The notes beneath the pieces were generated by a model that saw only the letters and a program-made list of their open reading frames with translations, searched no databases and was not told the DNA's origin. A DNA stretch of 64,000 nucleotides, taken from JAHEEL01 sp963785245 (lineage in GTDB: Bacteria > Actinomycetota > Acidimicrobiia > Spongiisociales > UBA5794). The position numbers and the translations under genes are program-made. The stretch is taken from contig CAWAUO010000001.1 of NCBI GenBank assembly GCA_963785245.1, positions 301,021-365,020 of the forward strand, read 5' to 3'. This document shows, in pieces, positions 37,491 to 45,475 of this stretch; within the stretch, counting starts at the first letter, position 1, and each line of letters opens with the position of its first letter.

Positions 37491-37993
37491 TGGCACATGT
37501 CTGGCTGATCGGGATGATGGGGAGCGGCAAGTCGACGGTCGGGCGACTCGTCGCCGAGCACCTCGATCGTCCGTTCTACGACACCGATGTAGCCGTGGAA
37601 TCGGCCGCCGGAATGACGATCATGGAGATCTTCGAACGCTTCGGCGAGGACGGCTTCCGGGAACGCGAGCGCACCGCCGTTGCGCAGATCGCTGACGAAA
37701 CTCCTGGCGTTGTGGCGACCGGTGGCGGGGCGATCCTCGATCCGGTCAGCGTCGAGACGATGGGTGCGGCAGGGACTGTGGTGCTGCTCGCGGTTGACCC
37801 GGACGTTCTGATCGCTCGGGTTGCTGAAGACGGGGATCGGCCACTGCTTCTGGACGGAATCGAGCGTGCCATTCGATCGATCGACCGGGCGAGGAGTGAC
37901 CGCTACCGGACGTCTGCCGATGTGGTTGTCGATGCATCACGCCCAATCGAGACAGTCGCTGAAGAGGTGGAGGCCATATGCAACGCGTTGTGA
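37490..37993 (+). CDS. aroK: Shikimate kinase
   Basis: Encodes 167 residues. P-loop GMMGSGKSTVGRL, shikimate-binding DTDVAVE and FRERERTAV, then VATGGGAIL and the lid region DGDRPLL. It phosphorylates shikimate at O3. Tightly packed: one base overlap with aroC and 16 nt overlap with aroB. Confidence 0.95.
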   Translation: MAHVWLIGMMGSGKSTVGRLVAEHLDRPFYDTDVAVESAAGMTIMEIFERFGEDGFRERERTAVAQIADETPGVVATGGGAILDPVSVETMGAAGTVVLLAVDPDVLIARVAEDGDRPLLLDGIERAIRSIDRARSDRYRTSADVVVDASRPIETVAEEVEAICNAL

Positions 37994-39027
37994 TCACGGA
38001 AGGGGATCAGCAGGTCTCCGAGATCGTGATCGGATCCGGCGTTCTCGCCGAGGCCGGACGCCTCCTGCCGCACAACGCGGCACGCCGGAAGATCGCGATC
38101 CTCGCACAACCGACGGTTCTCGGATTCGCGGACCAGATTGTGCAGTCACTCGCCGCCGGCGGGCTCGATGTGTTTGTCGTTCCGCTTCCCGACGGCGAGG
38201 CTGCCAAGAACCTCGCGACAGTCGAGCGCATCGCCCTCGAATTCAACCGCCTCGGCTTGAGCAGGGACGATACCGTCGTTGGCGTCGGCGGCGGTGCAGC
38301 GACCGACGTTGCCGGGTTCGTCGCAGCGACCTACCTGCGAGGGATCGAATGCGTGGTCGCACCAACAACGCTCCTTGGGGCGGTCGACGCATCGATCGGG
38401 GGGAAGACCGGGGTGAATGCCGGCGGGAAGAACCTCATCGGTGCCTTCCGGCATCCGGCCCGAGTGCTCGTGGACGTCGACGCCGTGGCGACCATTCCCC
38501 GGCACCTTCTGATCCAGGGAACGGCCGAGGCTGTGAAGACCGGTCTCGTCGGCGACCCCCAACTGGTCGATCTTTACCGGGAGCACGGTCTCGACGCTCC
38601 ACTCGGGGACGTCATCGAACGAGCGATCGCCGTCAAGGCGCGAATCGTCTCCGAAGACTTTCGAGAGGCCGGCGTGCGCGCCATCTTGAACTACGGCCAC
38701 ACGATCGGCCACGCGGTCGAGGTCGCCGGCGGGCTCAGTCATGGCGAGGCAGTGGCAATCGGCATGGTGGCCGCGGGAGTGGTCGGCGAACGGACCGTCG
38801 GGTTCGAAGGTCGCGCAGAGCAGGATGCGTTGATCGCGTCGCTCGGACTACCGACTCGATCGCCGGCGGTCGACCCCGGAGAGATCGACCGCCTCATGGC
38901 ATTGGACAAGAAGCGGGATACGGGAGGGATCCGGTTCGTGGTGCTCGCAGAGATCGGCGCACCACGGGTCGTACACCCCGACAACGCTACCGTACGGGCT
39001 TCGCTGCGTGCGATCGGAATCGACTGA
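37978..39027 (+). CDS. aroB: 3-Dehydroquinate synthase
   Basis: Encodes 349 residues. NAD- and metal-dependent conversion of DAHP to 3-dehydroquinate. Landmarks are PLPDGEAAKNLATVERI, the glycine-rich GVGGGAATDVAGFVAATYLRG, PTTLLGAVDASIGGKTGVN, KNLIGAFRHP and the metal ligand block NYGHTIGHAVE. The start overlaps aroK by 16 nt. In many actinobacteria aroQ would follow; here efp does. Confidence 0.96.
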   Translation: MQRVVITEGDQQVSEIVIGSGVLAEAGRLLPHNAARRKIAILAQPTVLGFADQIVQSLAAGGLDVFVVPLPDGEAAKNLATVERIALEFNRLGLSRDDTVVGVGGGAATDVAGFVAATYLRGIECVVAPTTLLGAVDASIGGKTGVNAGGKNLIGAFRHPARVLVDVDAVATIPRHLLIQGTAEAVKTGLVGDPQLVDLYREHGLDAPLGDVIERAIAVKARIVSEDFREAGVRAILNYGHTIGHAVEVAGGLSHGEAVAIGMVAAGVVGERTVGFEGRAEQDALIASLGLPTRSPAVDPGEIDRLMALDKKRDTGGIRFVVLAEIGAPRVVHPDNATVRASLRAIGID

Positions 39028-39046
39028 ACACGAGGAGCCCCGACCG

Positions 39047-39607
39047 ATGATCTCGACGAACGACGTGAAGCCGGGAATGTCACTCAATCTTCCCGAGGGT
39101 TTGTTCCAGGTCGTCGACTATCAGCATGTGAAGCCGGGCAAGGGCAAGGCTTTCGTTCGGATGAAGCTGAAGAACCTCATCAACGGTGCGGTACTCGACC
39201 GCACGTTCCGCGCCGGGGAGAACGTCCCGAAGGCAACGATTGATCGCCGTGACTTCCAGTTCCTCTTCCGTGACGACATGGGCTTCAACTTCATGGATGG
39301 CGAGACGTTCGAACAGATCAGTCTTTCCGAGGATGCTGTCGGAGAGGCTGCGTCGTACATCGCAGACGGTTCGACGGTTCGGCTCTCGATGTACGACGGG
39401 AACCCGATCGGGATCGAACTCCCCGCCGCCGTGGAACTCGAGGTCAAGCACGCGGAGCCGGGAGTCAAGGGCGATCGGGTCTCGGGGGCGACGAAGCCCG
39501 TGACACTCTCGACCGGGCTTGTCGTCCAAGCACCGCTCTTCATCGACGAAGGTGATGTGCTGAAGGTCGACACCCGCACCGGGGACTACATCACGCGAGT
39601 CTCGTGA
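39047..39607 (+). CDS. efp: Elongation factor P
   Basis: Encodes 186 residues from ATG behind GAGGAG. EF-P relieves ribosome stalling at proline runs. The domain I tip reads KPGKGKAFV with Lys32 at the tip, the position modified in some bacteria. Domains II and III follow with DRRDFQFLFRD and DVLKVDTRTGDYITRVS. No modification enzyme gene (epmA/epmB) is nearby. The stop overlaps nusB by 4 nt. Confidence 0.96.
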   Translation: MISTNDVKPGMSLNLPEGLFQVVDYQHVKPGKGKAFVRMKLKNLINGAVLDRTFRAGENVPKATIDRRDFQFLFRDDMGFNFMDGETFEQISLSEDAVGEAASYIADGSTVRLSMYDGNPIGIELPAAVELEVKHAEPGVKGDRVSGATKPVTLSTGLVVQAPLFIDEGDVLKVDTRTGDYITRVS

Positions 39608-39966
39608 CCAAGCAAGACGCCCGGGAACGAGCCCTGGGTCTGCTGTACGCGGCAGACGTCGGTGCCGATGAAGAGTCGCTGGAGCCGACCGGCCGTGCGG
39701 GGCGCATCGTTGTGGGCGTGCTCGAGCATCTCGAGGAGATCGATACGATCATCGAGAGCCACTCGACGGGTTGGCGCCTCAGCCGGATGCCGGCGGTCGA
39801 TCGGACGATTCTGCGCATGGGCGTGTACGAGTTGCGCTACACCGAAACACCAGTCGGTGTGGTGGTCTCAGAGGCGGTTGAGCTTGCCAAGCGATACTCG
39901 ACCGCGAAGTCGGGACGTTTCGTGAACGCCGTCCTCGCCAACGTCGCAAACGACCCGCCGGAGTAG
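39604..39966 (+). CDS. nusB: Transcription antitermination factor NusB
   Basis: Encodes 120 residues, all helical, opening TKQDARERALGLLYAADV. The C-terminal half carries the conserved VDRTILRMGVYELRY, VVVSEAVELAKRYS and KSGRFVNAVLANVA. NusB with S10 (NusE) binds boxA RNA in rRNA antitermination. Shorter than most NusB because of a reduced N-terminal hairpin. Last gene of this unit; an 83-nt gap with nothing recognisable follows. Confidence 0.93.
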   Translation: MTKQDARERALGLLYAADVGADEESLEPTGRAGRIVVGVLEHLEEIDTIIESHSTGWRLSRMPAVDRTILRMGVYELRYTETPVGVVVSEAVELAKRYSTAKSGRFVNAVLANVANDPPE

Positions 39967-40049
39967 GCCCACGAGGGTCTGACCCAGCTCCTCAGCGACT
40001 CAGATGCCCGATGAAGCGGCACACGAGCACCCGAAGAATCCGCGTGTTG

Positions 40050-40505
40050 TCACCCTTGCAGATCTGCGTTGAGGTTCTCGAGGTCGTAGAGGAGGGTCGA
40101 TTGGTCGGCCATCATCCGCTGCTGGGCCTTTTCGAGCCGGTTCCTGGCCTTGTCGAGTCCCTGCAGATTCCCGGATCCGCCCTCGTCGATGACGTTCTTG
40201 ACGGCAGCTTCGAAGCTCAGATAGTGCGCTTGTGAAGCGCCGCGCTCAACGAGCGCGTCGTGGAGCTCGCCGAGCGCGCCCCCGACGGCCCGAGCATGAC
40301 GGTGCTGGTTCCGAGTGCCCTTGGCATGGGCGAGTTCGCTCAACAGTGTCTGCGCAGCAGAGACCTGGGCCGGCAATTCGTCCCATCCATCGTCGATGGC
40401 CTCGCCGCTGAATTCGGCGTTGCCGTGGGCGACGGCGAGATCGATGGTCATCTTGTTGTAGAGATCCCAGACGGCCCGAATGGCATCGTTGACCGGTGTC
40501 GTCAT
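40050..40505 (-). CDS. Hypothetical helical protein divergent from pyrR
   Basis: Encodes 151 residues from ATG at 40505 with a purine-rich GAGAGGG upstream. An ATG at 40643 would extend the frame through the pyrR leader and looks spurious. The protein appears entirely alpha-helical and soluble (VNDAIRAVWDLYNKMTIDLA, then a C-terminal segment LDKARNRLEKAQQRMMADQS likely to coil). I do not recognise a family. It is read towards nusB, and its promoter must lie within or close to the pyr leader region. Confidence 0.65.
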   Translation of the reverse strand: MTTPVNDAIRAVWDLYNKMTIDLAVAHGNAEFSGEAIDDGWDELPAQVSAAQTLLSELAHAKGTRNQHRHARAVGGALGELHDALVERGASQAHYLSFEAAVKNVIDEGGSGNLQGLDKARNRLEKAQQRMMADQSTLLYDLENLNADLQG

Positions 40506-40585
40506 TGATCTACCCTCTCGTTCTTGACTGTTCTGTCGGCTCGGGGAGGGGCATTCTTGACCTCTCGCTGGTGGCGATCTCCGAG

Positions 40586-40654
40586 AAAGGGCGGTAGTTG
40601 CTTTGCCGAGATCGGTTCGACTACCGTCGCCCCGACCAGACAATACCGCCCTTT
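40586..40654 (+). promoter_or_regulatory. Long-range hairpin in the pyr leader competing with the PyrR element
   Basis: AAAGGGCGGTA (40586-40596) and TACCGCCCTTT (40644-40654) are perfect 11-nt inverted arms with 47 nt between. The right arm includes CCTTT (40650-40654), which is also needed for the base stem of the PyrR-binding hairpin (with AAAGG at 40676-40680). The two structures therefore cannot form together. Pairing is seen; a switching role is inferred. Confidence 0.55.
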
Positions 40655-40680
40655 AACCCGGTCCTGCGAGGCCGAAAAGG
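40650..40680 (+). promoter_or_regulatory. PyrR-binding RNA element
   Basis: The RNA reads CCTTTAACCCGGTC, then CTGCGAG in the loop, then GCCGAAAAGG. CCTTT/AAAGG form the lower stem and GGTC/GCC the upper, with an internal bulge and a purine-rich loop. This is the layout of the known PyrR binding loops of pyr operons, which in Bacillus also start CTTTAA and end AAGG. It sits directly before AAGGAG (40681-40686), the Shine-Dalgarno of the leader ORF, so PyrR-UMP bound here would hinder ribosome loading. Confidence 0.75.
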
Positions 40681-40691
40681 AAGGAGACAGA

Positions 40692-40778
40692 ATGAACCCT
40701 GCCCTGCGCGGCGGCGGATCCATCGGAACCGCCGGCCGCTCTTTCTCTGTCTGGAGGTGCTGCGTATGGCAAACGTGA
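40692..40778 (+). CDS. Leader peptide ORF overlapping pyrR
   Basis: A 28-codon frame (MNPALRGGGSIGT and on to VWQT) starts 5 nt after AAGGAG and ends with a TGA at 40776-40778, 13 nt inside pyrR. The product itself is not conserved to my knowledge. Its value is positional: a ribosome finishing here is delivered to the pyrR start and its GGAGG (40753-40757). Together with the PyrR element just upstream this suggests translational control by coupling. Confidence 0.55.
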   Translation: MNPALRGGGSIGTAGRSFSVWRCCVWQT

Positions 40779-41299
40779 TGGACGCAGCCGATGTTGACCG
40801 GGCCGTTCGACGCATCGCACACGAGGTTCTCGAGAAGAACCGCGGGTCGGATGACATCGTGCTCCTTGGTATTCAGACCCGTGGCGTACCACTCGCTGAG
40901 CGTCTCGCGGCCGTGATCGAGGAGATCGAAGGCGAGCCGGTCGCATGTGGAAGCCTCGACATCGGCATGTACCGCGACGACCTGGACCGCAGGCCGAAGC
41001 GACCGCTCGGCGCCACGGACGTTCCGGTGCGTCTCGACGGCAGGACCGTCGTCTTGGTCGACGACGTCTTGTACACCGGAAGGACGATTCGCGCAGCCCT
41101 GGACGCCCTCGCAGATCTTGGACGTCCAAACCGGGTCCAGTTGGCCGCCCTCGTCGACCGAGGTCATCGGGAACTCCCGATCCGGCCCGACTACGTCGGT
41201 AAGAACGTTCCGACGTCGCACACCGAGCGCGTCACCGTTCGCTTGATCGAACGCGATGGTGAAGACGCCGTCATCATCGGGGCGAGGGAGTCCGCATGA
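40766..41299 (+). CDS. pyrR: Bifunctional pyr operon regulator / uracil phosphoribosyltransferase PyrR
   Basis: Encodes 177 residues from ATG at 40766. PyrR binds pyr mRNA when charged with UMP and has the PRTase fold: LVDDVLYTGRTIRAAL is the PRPP loop, preceded by VLLGIQTRGVPLAERLA and GSLDIGMYRDDL; DRGHRELPIRPDYVGKNVPT is the PyrR-specific segment. It controls its own operon through the element at 40650-40680. Overlaps pyrB by 4 nt. Confidence 0.95.
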   Translation: MANVMDAADVDRAVRRIAHEVLEKNRGSDDIVLLGIQTRGVPLAERLAAVIEEIEGEPVACGSLDIGMYRDDLDRRPKRPLGATDVPVRLDGRTVVLVDDVLYTGRTIRAALDALADLGRPNRVQLAALVDRGHRELPIRPDYVGKNVPTSHTERVTVRLIERDGEDAVIIGARESA

Positions 41300-42213
41300 A
41301 TCACTTCTTGACGATCGAGGGACTCTCCAAGGAAGATCTCGACGGCCTCCTCGACGACGCCGATGAATTCGTCGAAGTTCTCCACCGGCCGATCCCCAAG
41401 GTGCCGGCCCTTCGCGGCAAGACTGTCGCCACTATGTTCTTCGAGGCATCGACACGAACGAAGATGTCGTTCGAGAAGGCCGCCAAGGCCCTCAGTGCCG
41501 ACACGATGTCGTTCTCACCCGGCACCTCTTCGCTCTCGAAAGGCGAGAGCCTGAAGGACACGGTGCTCACGATCAAGGCGATGGGGACTGACGCCATGGT
41601 GGTACGCCACCAGTCGACCGGCGCACCGTGGCGCATCGCAGAGTGGATCGACCAACCGGTCCTCAACGGCGGTGACGGAGCCCACCAGCATCCTACGCAG
41701 GCACTCCTCGACTCGCTCACGATTCGCCAGCACTTTGGGTCGCTCGACGGTCTCAAGATTGGGATCGTCGGCGACATCCGACACTCCCGCGTCGCTCGAT
41801 CCGACGCTCAGGCGTTCTCGGCTCTCGGAGCCGACGTGACGATGGTTGCGCCGCGGACGCTGCTGCCGGTCGACCCATCGGTCTTTCCGGCGGAGGTGAG
41901 CGAGAATCTCGATGACGTGCTCGGCGGCCTCGACGTGGTGTACGTTCTGCGGGTCCAAGCGGAGCACGGTGGAGCGTCGGTGTTCCCCTCGCTGCCCGAG
42001 TACACCGCTCGGTACGGCGTCACCAAGGAACGATTCGCCCGGCTCAATCCGGATGCGATCGTCCTGCACCCGGGTCCGATGAACCGCGGTGTCGAAATCG
42101 AGGGCGCGGTCGCCGACGACCCCAGGGCCCTGATACTCGATCAAGTCTTCAACGGGGTCGCCGTCCGAATGGCCGTGCTCTTTCGACTGCTTGGAGGTGA
42201 GCACGATGGTTGA
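41296..42213 (+). CDS. pyrB: Aspartate carbamoyltransferase, catalytic subunit
   Basis: Encodes 305 residues. Carbamoyl phosphate loop FFEASTRTKMSFE, the 80s-loop lysine region SLSKGESLKDT, GAHQHPTQALLDSLT and HPGPMNRGVEI are all present. No pyrI regulatory subunit follows, as usual for actinobacteria. Tightly coupled with pyrR upstream and pyrC downstream (8 nt overlap). Confidence 0.96.
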   Translation: MNHFLTIEGLSKEDLDGLLDDADEFVEVLHRPIPKVPALRGKTVATMFFEASTRTKMSFEKAAKALSADTMSFSPGTSSLSKGESLKDTVLTIKAMGTDAMVVRHQSTGAPWRIAEWIDQPVLNGGDGAHQHPTQALLDSLTIRQHFGSLDGLKIGIVGDIRHSRVARSDAQAFSALGADVTMVAPRTLLPVDPSVFPAEVSENLDDVLGGLDVVYVLRVQAEHGGASVFPSLPEYTARYGVTKERFARLNPDAIVLHPGPMNRGVEIEGAVADDPRALILDQVFNGVAVRMAVLFRLLGGEHDG

Positions 42214-43483
42214 TGTGATTCTTGCCGGGGGCACCGTCCTCACGGCCTCAGGCACCCAGGAAGCCGACATTCGGATTGCGGACGGCTGCATCGCGGAGAT
42301 CGGACCGAGCCTGGAGGGCGATGAGACGATCGATTGTGCCGGCTGCTGGGTAGGGCCCGGATTGGTCGATCTGCATGCACACTTCCGCGAACCCGGCCTC
42401 GAGTGGAAAGAGGACATCACCACCGGCTCCAGAGCCGCAGCGGCCGGTGGCTACACCGCCGTCGTGGTCATGCCGAACACGGATCCGGTGACCGACTCCG
42501 GGCATCTCGCCCGCTACGTCGCCACCCGCGGCGAGGAGGTGGGCCTCGTCGACGTGATCCCCGCTGGTGCCGTCACGAAGGGACACGCTGGGAAGGAACT
42601 GGCTCACCTCGACGAACTCTGGGCCGTCGGTGTCCGCGTGTTCTCGGACGACGGCGACGTTGTCGGAGACGCCGGTCTCTTGCGCCGAGCGATGGATTAT
42701 CTCGCGGCCCGGGGGGGAGTGATCTCCCAGCATGCAGTTGATGTCGGCCTCTCGCGTGGCGGCCACATGCATGAGGGGAGCGTTTCGTCGCTGCTCGGGA
42801 TGTACGGAATCCCTGCTGCCGCCGACGATGTGATCATCGGTCGCGATCTCAGGCTCGTCGAGATGACCGGGGCGAGATACCACGTGCAGCACCTGTCGAC
42901 CGCCGGCGGTGTCGCGATGATCGCCGCGGCGAAGGCCAAGGGTCTTCCGGTGACGGCCGAGGTGGCCCCGCATCACCTGGCGTTTGACCATCATGCTGCG
43001 GCGGGCACCGACCCGGTCTACAAGATGATGCCGCCGCTGCGTTCGACCGAGGATCGCGACGCGCTCCGCCGGGGACTGGTGGATGGAACGATCGACATCG
43101 TCGGGACCGATCACGCACCCCATGCCGAGCATGAGGAGGAAGTGCCGTGGGAACAGGCTCCGAACGGCGTGATTGGCCTGGAGTGGGCGGCAGCCGTGGT
43201 CAACACCTTTGCCGGTCTGGACCAGACGGCCTTCTTCGAGCGGTTGTCGGTGGCGCCCGCACGGATCGGTCAGATCGCCGATCAGGGGCTTCTCCCGGCG
43301 GTTGGTGGCCCTGCCAACCTGATGGCATTCGATCCTACGATCGAATGGACCCCCGAAAGCACCGTTTCGAAGGCCAGGAATAGCCCGTACCTCGGCATGG
43401 CGCTCCGTGGCAAGCCGAAGGTAACGGTTCATCGCGGTGTTGTGACCGCCCGCGACGGCGTATCCCAACGGGGAGGCACGTGA
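42206..43483 (+). CDS. pyrC: Dihydroorotase (class I)
   Basis: Encodes 425 residues from ATG at 42206, behind GGAGG. An amidohydrolase with the first metal ligands in DLHAHFREPG, MPNTDPVTD, the ligand histidines in VISQHAVD and HVQHLS, and the catalytic aspartate in GTDHAPH. It closes carbamoyl aspartate to dihydroorotate. The stop TGA overlaps a 12-codon mini-frame that leads to pyrD. Confidence 0.94.
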   Translation: MVDVILAGGTVLTASGTQEADIRIADGCIAEIGPSLEGDETIDCAGCWVGPGLVDLHAHFREPGLEWKEDITTGSRAAAAGGYTAVVVMPNTDPVTDSGHLARYVATRGEEVGLVDVIPAGAVTKGHAGKELAHLDELWAVGVRVFSDDGDVVGDAGLLRRAMDYLAARGGVISQHAVDVGLSRGGHMHEGSVSSLLGMYGIPAAADDVIIGRDLRLVEMTGARYHVQHLSTAGGVAMIAAAKAKGLPVTAEVAPHHLAFDHHAAAGTDPVYKMMPPLRSTEDRDALRRGLVDGTIDIVGTDHAPHAEHEEEVPWEQAPNGVIGLEWAAAVVNTFAGLDQTAFFERLSVAPARIGQIADQGLLPAVGGPANLMAFDPTIEWTPESTVSKARNSPYLGMALRGKPKVTVHRGVVTARDGVSQRGGT

Positions 43484-43518
43484 GTGTGATCGTGAAGCCC
43501 CTCGTGAGACGCCGGTGA
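43480..43518 (+). other. 12-codon mini-frame linking pyrC and pyrD
   Basis: GTG at 43480 overlaps the pyrC stop (GTGA) and the frame reads VSVIVKPLVRRR before a TGA that overlaps the pyrD GTG start, again as GTGA. Such double 4-nt coupling is how whole genes sit in these operons. It may be the scar of a gene lost by in-frame deletion between pyrC and pyrD, or simply a coupling device. It is too short to say more. Confidence 0.35.
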
Positions 43519-44438
43519 GAGCGAACTCCCCGGATCTGCGGACGACGGTTGGGCCCGCGACCCTGCGGAGTCCGATCGTCGCCGCGTCGGGGACCGTCGG
43601 TTCAGTGGTGGACTTTGCGGGGGTCGGTGACTTTCGCTCGTATGGGGCGGCGGTCGCGAAGTCGGTGTCGCCGGATCCGTGGCCGGGGCGCACGCCGCCG
43701 CGGCTCGCTTCGACCGGTGCCGGCATGTTGAACGGCATCGGCATCCAGAATCCGGGGATCGACGCATGGGTGGACGAGATCGGGCCGCGGATCGGCGAAG
43801 CAGCCGTGCCGGTGTGGGGGTCGGCCGTCGGGCACGATGCCGACGGATTCGCAGAAGTAGCGATGGGGCTCCAGCGGGCCGGTGTCGCCGCCATCGAGGT
43901 GAACCTGTCGTGCCCGAACCTGGAGGACGGGCATCTCTTCGCCCTCGACGGTGAGCGGTCGGCTGAGGTGATTCGAGCCGTGCGGGCATCGACCGACCTG
44001 CCCATCGCAGCCAAGCTTTCTCCGAATGCCATCGAGATCGCGAGGATCTCAGCCTCCGTACGTGACGCAGGGGCCGACTGGGTTGTTCTCACGAACACGG
44101 TTTGGGGGGCCGGGATCGATGTTGAGACCCGACGACCCACGTTGAGCGGCGTTGTCGGCGGCTACTCGGGCTCGCCCGTGAAACCGATCGCGATTCGTTG
44201 CGTATGGGAGGCGTCACAGGCACATCCGGATCTGCCGATTGTCGGATGCGGAGGCGTGCGCTCCGGGGCGGACGTCGTCGAGTTCCTCCTCGCCGGAGCC
44301 TCGGCCGTGGCGGTGGGTACCGCCCACTTCGCGGAACCTCGCGTCGGAACCCGCATCATCAAGGAACTGGAGAAGTACATGGCCAAGCACGATGTGGCAT
44401 CGGTTGGAGACCTGATCGGTGCGGCCGAACCATGGTGA
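43515..44438 (+). CDS. pyrD: Dihydroorotate dehydrogenase, class 1
   Basis: Encodes 307 residues. An FMN-binding TIM barrel with the active-site cysteine of class 1 enzymes in VNLSCPNLEDG, the orotate contact GIGIQNPG, NTVWG, and the phosphate loop GCGGVRSGADVVEF. Class 1B partners (PyrK, the Fe-S/FAD subunit) are normally encoded next door, but no pyrK is present in this operon. Start GTG at 43515. Confidence 0.92.
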   Translation: MRANSPDLRTTVGPATLRSPIVAASGTVGSVVDFAGVGDFRSYGAAVAKSVSPDPWPGRTPPRLASTGAGMLNGIGIQNPGIDAWVDEIGPRIGEAAVPVWGSAVGHDADGFAEVAMGLQRAGVAAIEVNLSCPNLEDGHLFALDGERSAEVIRAVRASTDLPIAAKLSPNAIEIARISASVRDAGADWVVLTNTVWGAGIDVETRRPTLSGVVGGYSGSPVKPIAIRCVWEASQAHPDLPIVGCGGVRSGADVVEFLLAGASAVAVGTAHFAEPRVGTRIIKELEKYMAKHDVASVGDLIGAAEPW

Positions 44439-45139
44439 AGGGTGTCATCGTCGCTCTCGACGTCCCGACCGCCGAAGCTGCTGTTGCCATGGCAGAGGAA
44501 GTTGCCGAGCACGTCGTTGCCTTCAAGATCGGACTCGGACTGCTCCACGGGCCGGGCCCGCTCCTGATCCCTGCCCTGGTGGGGCTTGGCAAGCCCGTGT
44601 TCGCAGACGCGAAGCTCAACGACATTCCTTCCCAGGTCGAGATGGCGGCACGGCGCCTTGGCGAACATGGTGCCCGGTGGGTGACGGCTCACGTCAACGG
44701 CGGCCAGGCCATGCTCGAGGCCGCAGTGCGCGGCCTCCGGGAAGGAGCAGGCGCGGCCCCTGCCGGGATTCTCGGCGTCACCGTGCTGACGTCCCACGAC
44801 GGCGCATCCCTGGCGAGGATCGGGATCGACCGGTCTCCCGGCAAACTCGTAGCGCGCATGGCGAAGGTAGCGGCCGCTGCTGGGTGCGAAGGCGTCGTGT
44901 CGTCTCCACGAGAACTCACAGTCGTCTCCGATGTCGCCCCTGGACTCCTCAAGGTGACACCCGGTATTCGGCCCACCGACCGGGACGACGACCAAGCGAG
45001 AACGATGACGCCGGCTGAGGCCATCGAACGGGGCGCCGACCTGCTGGTCGTTGGACGCCCGATCACCGCCGCGAGTGATCCAGCGGCGGCCGCTGCGGAC
45101 ATTGCCGCCCAGATCCAAGGTGCAGTCCCCCTGGATTGA
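44432..45139 (+). CDS. pyrF: Orotidine 5'-phosphate decarboxylase
   Basis: Encodes 235 residues from ATG at 44432 (a GTG at 44435 is also possible); overlaps pyrD. The catalytic lysine/aspartate set is in ADAKLNDIPSQV, with IVALDVPTAEAA at the N-terminus and VTPGIRPTDRDDDQ and LLVVGRPIT at the phosphate site. This is the short family (~235 aa), unlike the ~274 aa type I recall in mycobacteria. Last pyr gene; carA and carB are not in the cluster. Confidence 0.94.
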   Translation: MVKGVIVALDVPTAEAAVAMAEEVAEHVVAFKIGLGLLHGPGPLLIPALVGLGKPVFADAKLNDIPSQVEMAARRLGEHGARWVTAHVNGGQAMLEAAVRGLREGAGAAPAGILGVTVLTSHDGASLARIGIDRSPGKLVARMAKVAAAAGCEGVVSSPRELTVVSDVAPGLLKVTPGIRPTDRDDDQARTMTPAEAIERGADLLVVGRPITAASDPAAAAADIAAQIQGAVPLD

Positions 45140-45151
45140 TAGAGTCCACCC

Positions 45152-45475
45152 ATGGCCGATATCCACAACCTCCCACCGATGAGCGACGAGCAGCGAGCCC
45201 TGGCACTCGAAAAGGCCGCAGCGGCCCGCCGCCAGCGCGCCGAGATGAAGGCGCTGCTGAAGACGGGTTCTCTCACGCTCGCCGAAGTGTTCGAGCGGGC
45301 CGAAACCGACGATATCGTCGCCGGTACGAAGGTCTATCCGCTGCTCGCTTCGATGCCCCGGATGGGGAAGATCAAGGCGACCCGCCTGATGGAAGAACTC
45401 GGGATACCCGACAACCGCAAGATTCGCGGTCTGGGCTCACGCCAGCGTGAGAACGTCCTCAATTCCTTTGCCTGA
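45152..45475 (+). CDS. mihF: Actinobacterial integration host factor mIHF
   Basis: Encodes 107 residues, helical, with the conserved LPPMSDEQRALALEKAAAAR start and the helix-two-turn-helix DNA-binding end VYPLLASMPRMGKIKATRLM and GLGSRQRENVL. mIHF is a nucleoid protein found in actinobacteria and is typically encoded next to gmk. TAGAGT at 45140-45145 lies 6 nt before the ATG, so the transcript is probably leaderless. Confidence 0.93.
   Translation: MADIHNLPPMSDEQRALALEKAAAARRQRAEMKALLKTGSLTLAEVFERAETDDIVAGTKVYPLLASMPRMGKIKATRLMEELGIPDNRKIRGLGSRQRENVLNSFA

Noticed and set aside
42248..44140. 630-codon minus-strand frame across pyrC and pyrD
   Set aside because: Antisense shadow of two well-supported enzymes.
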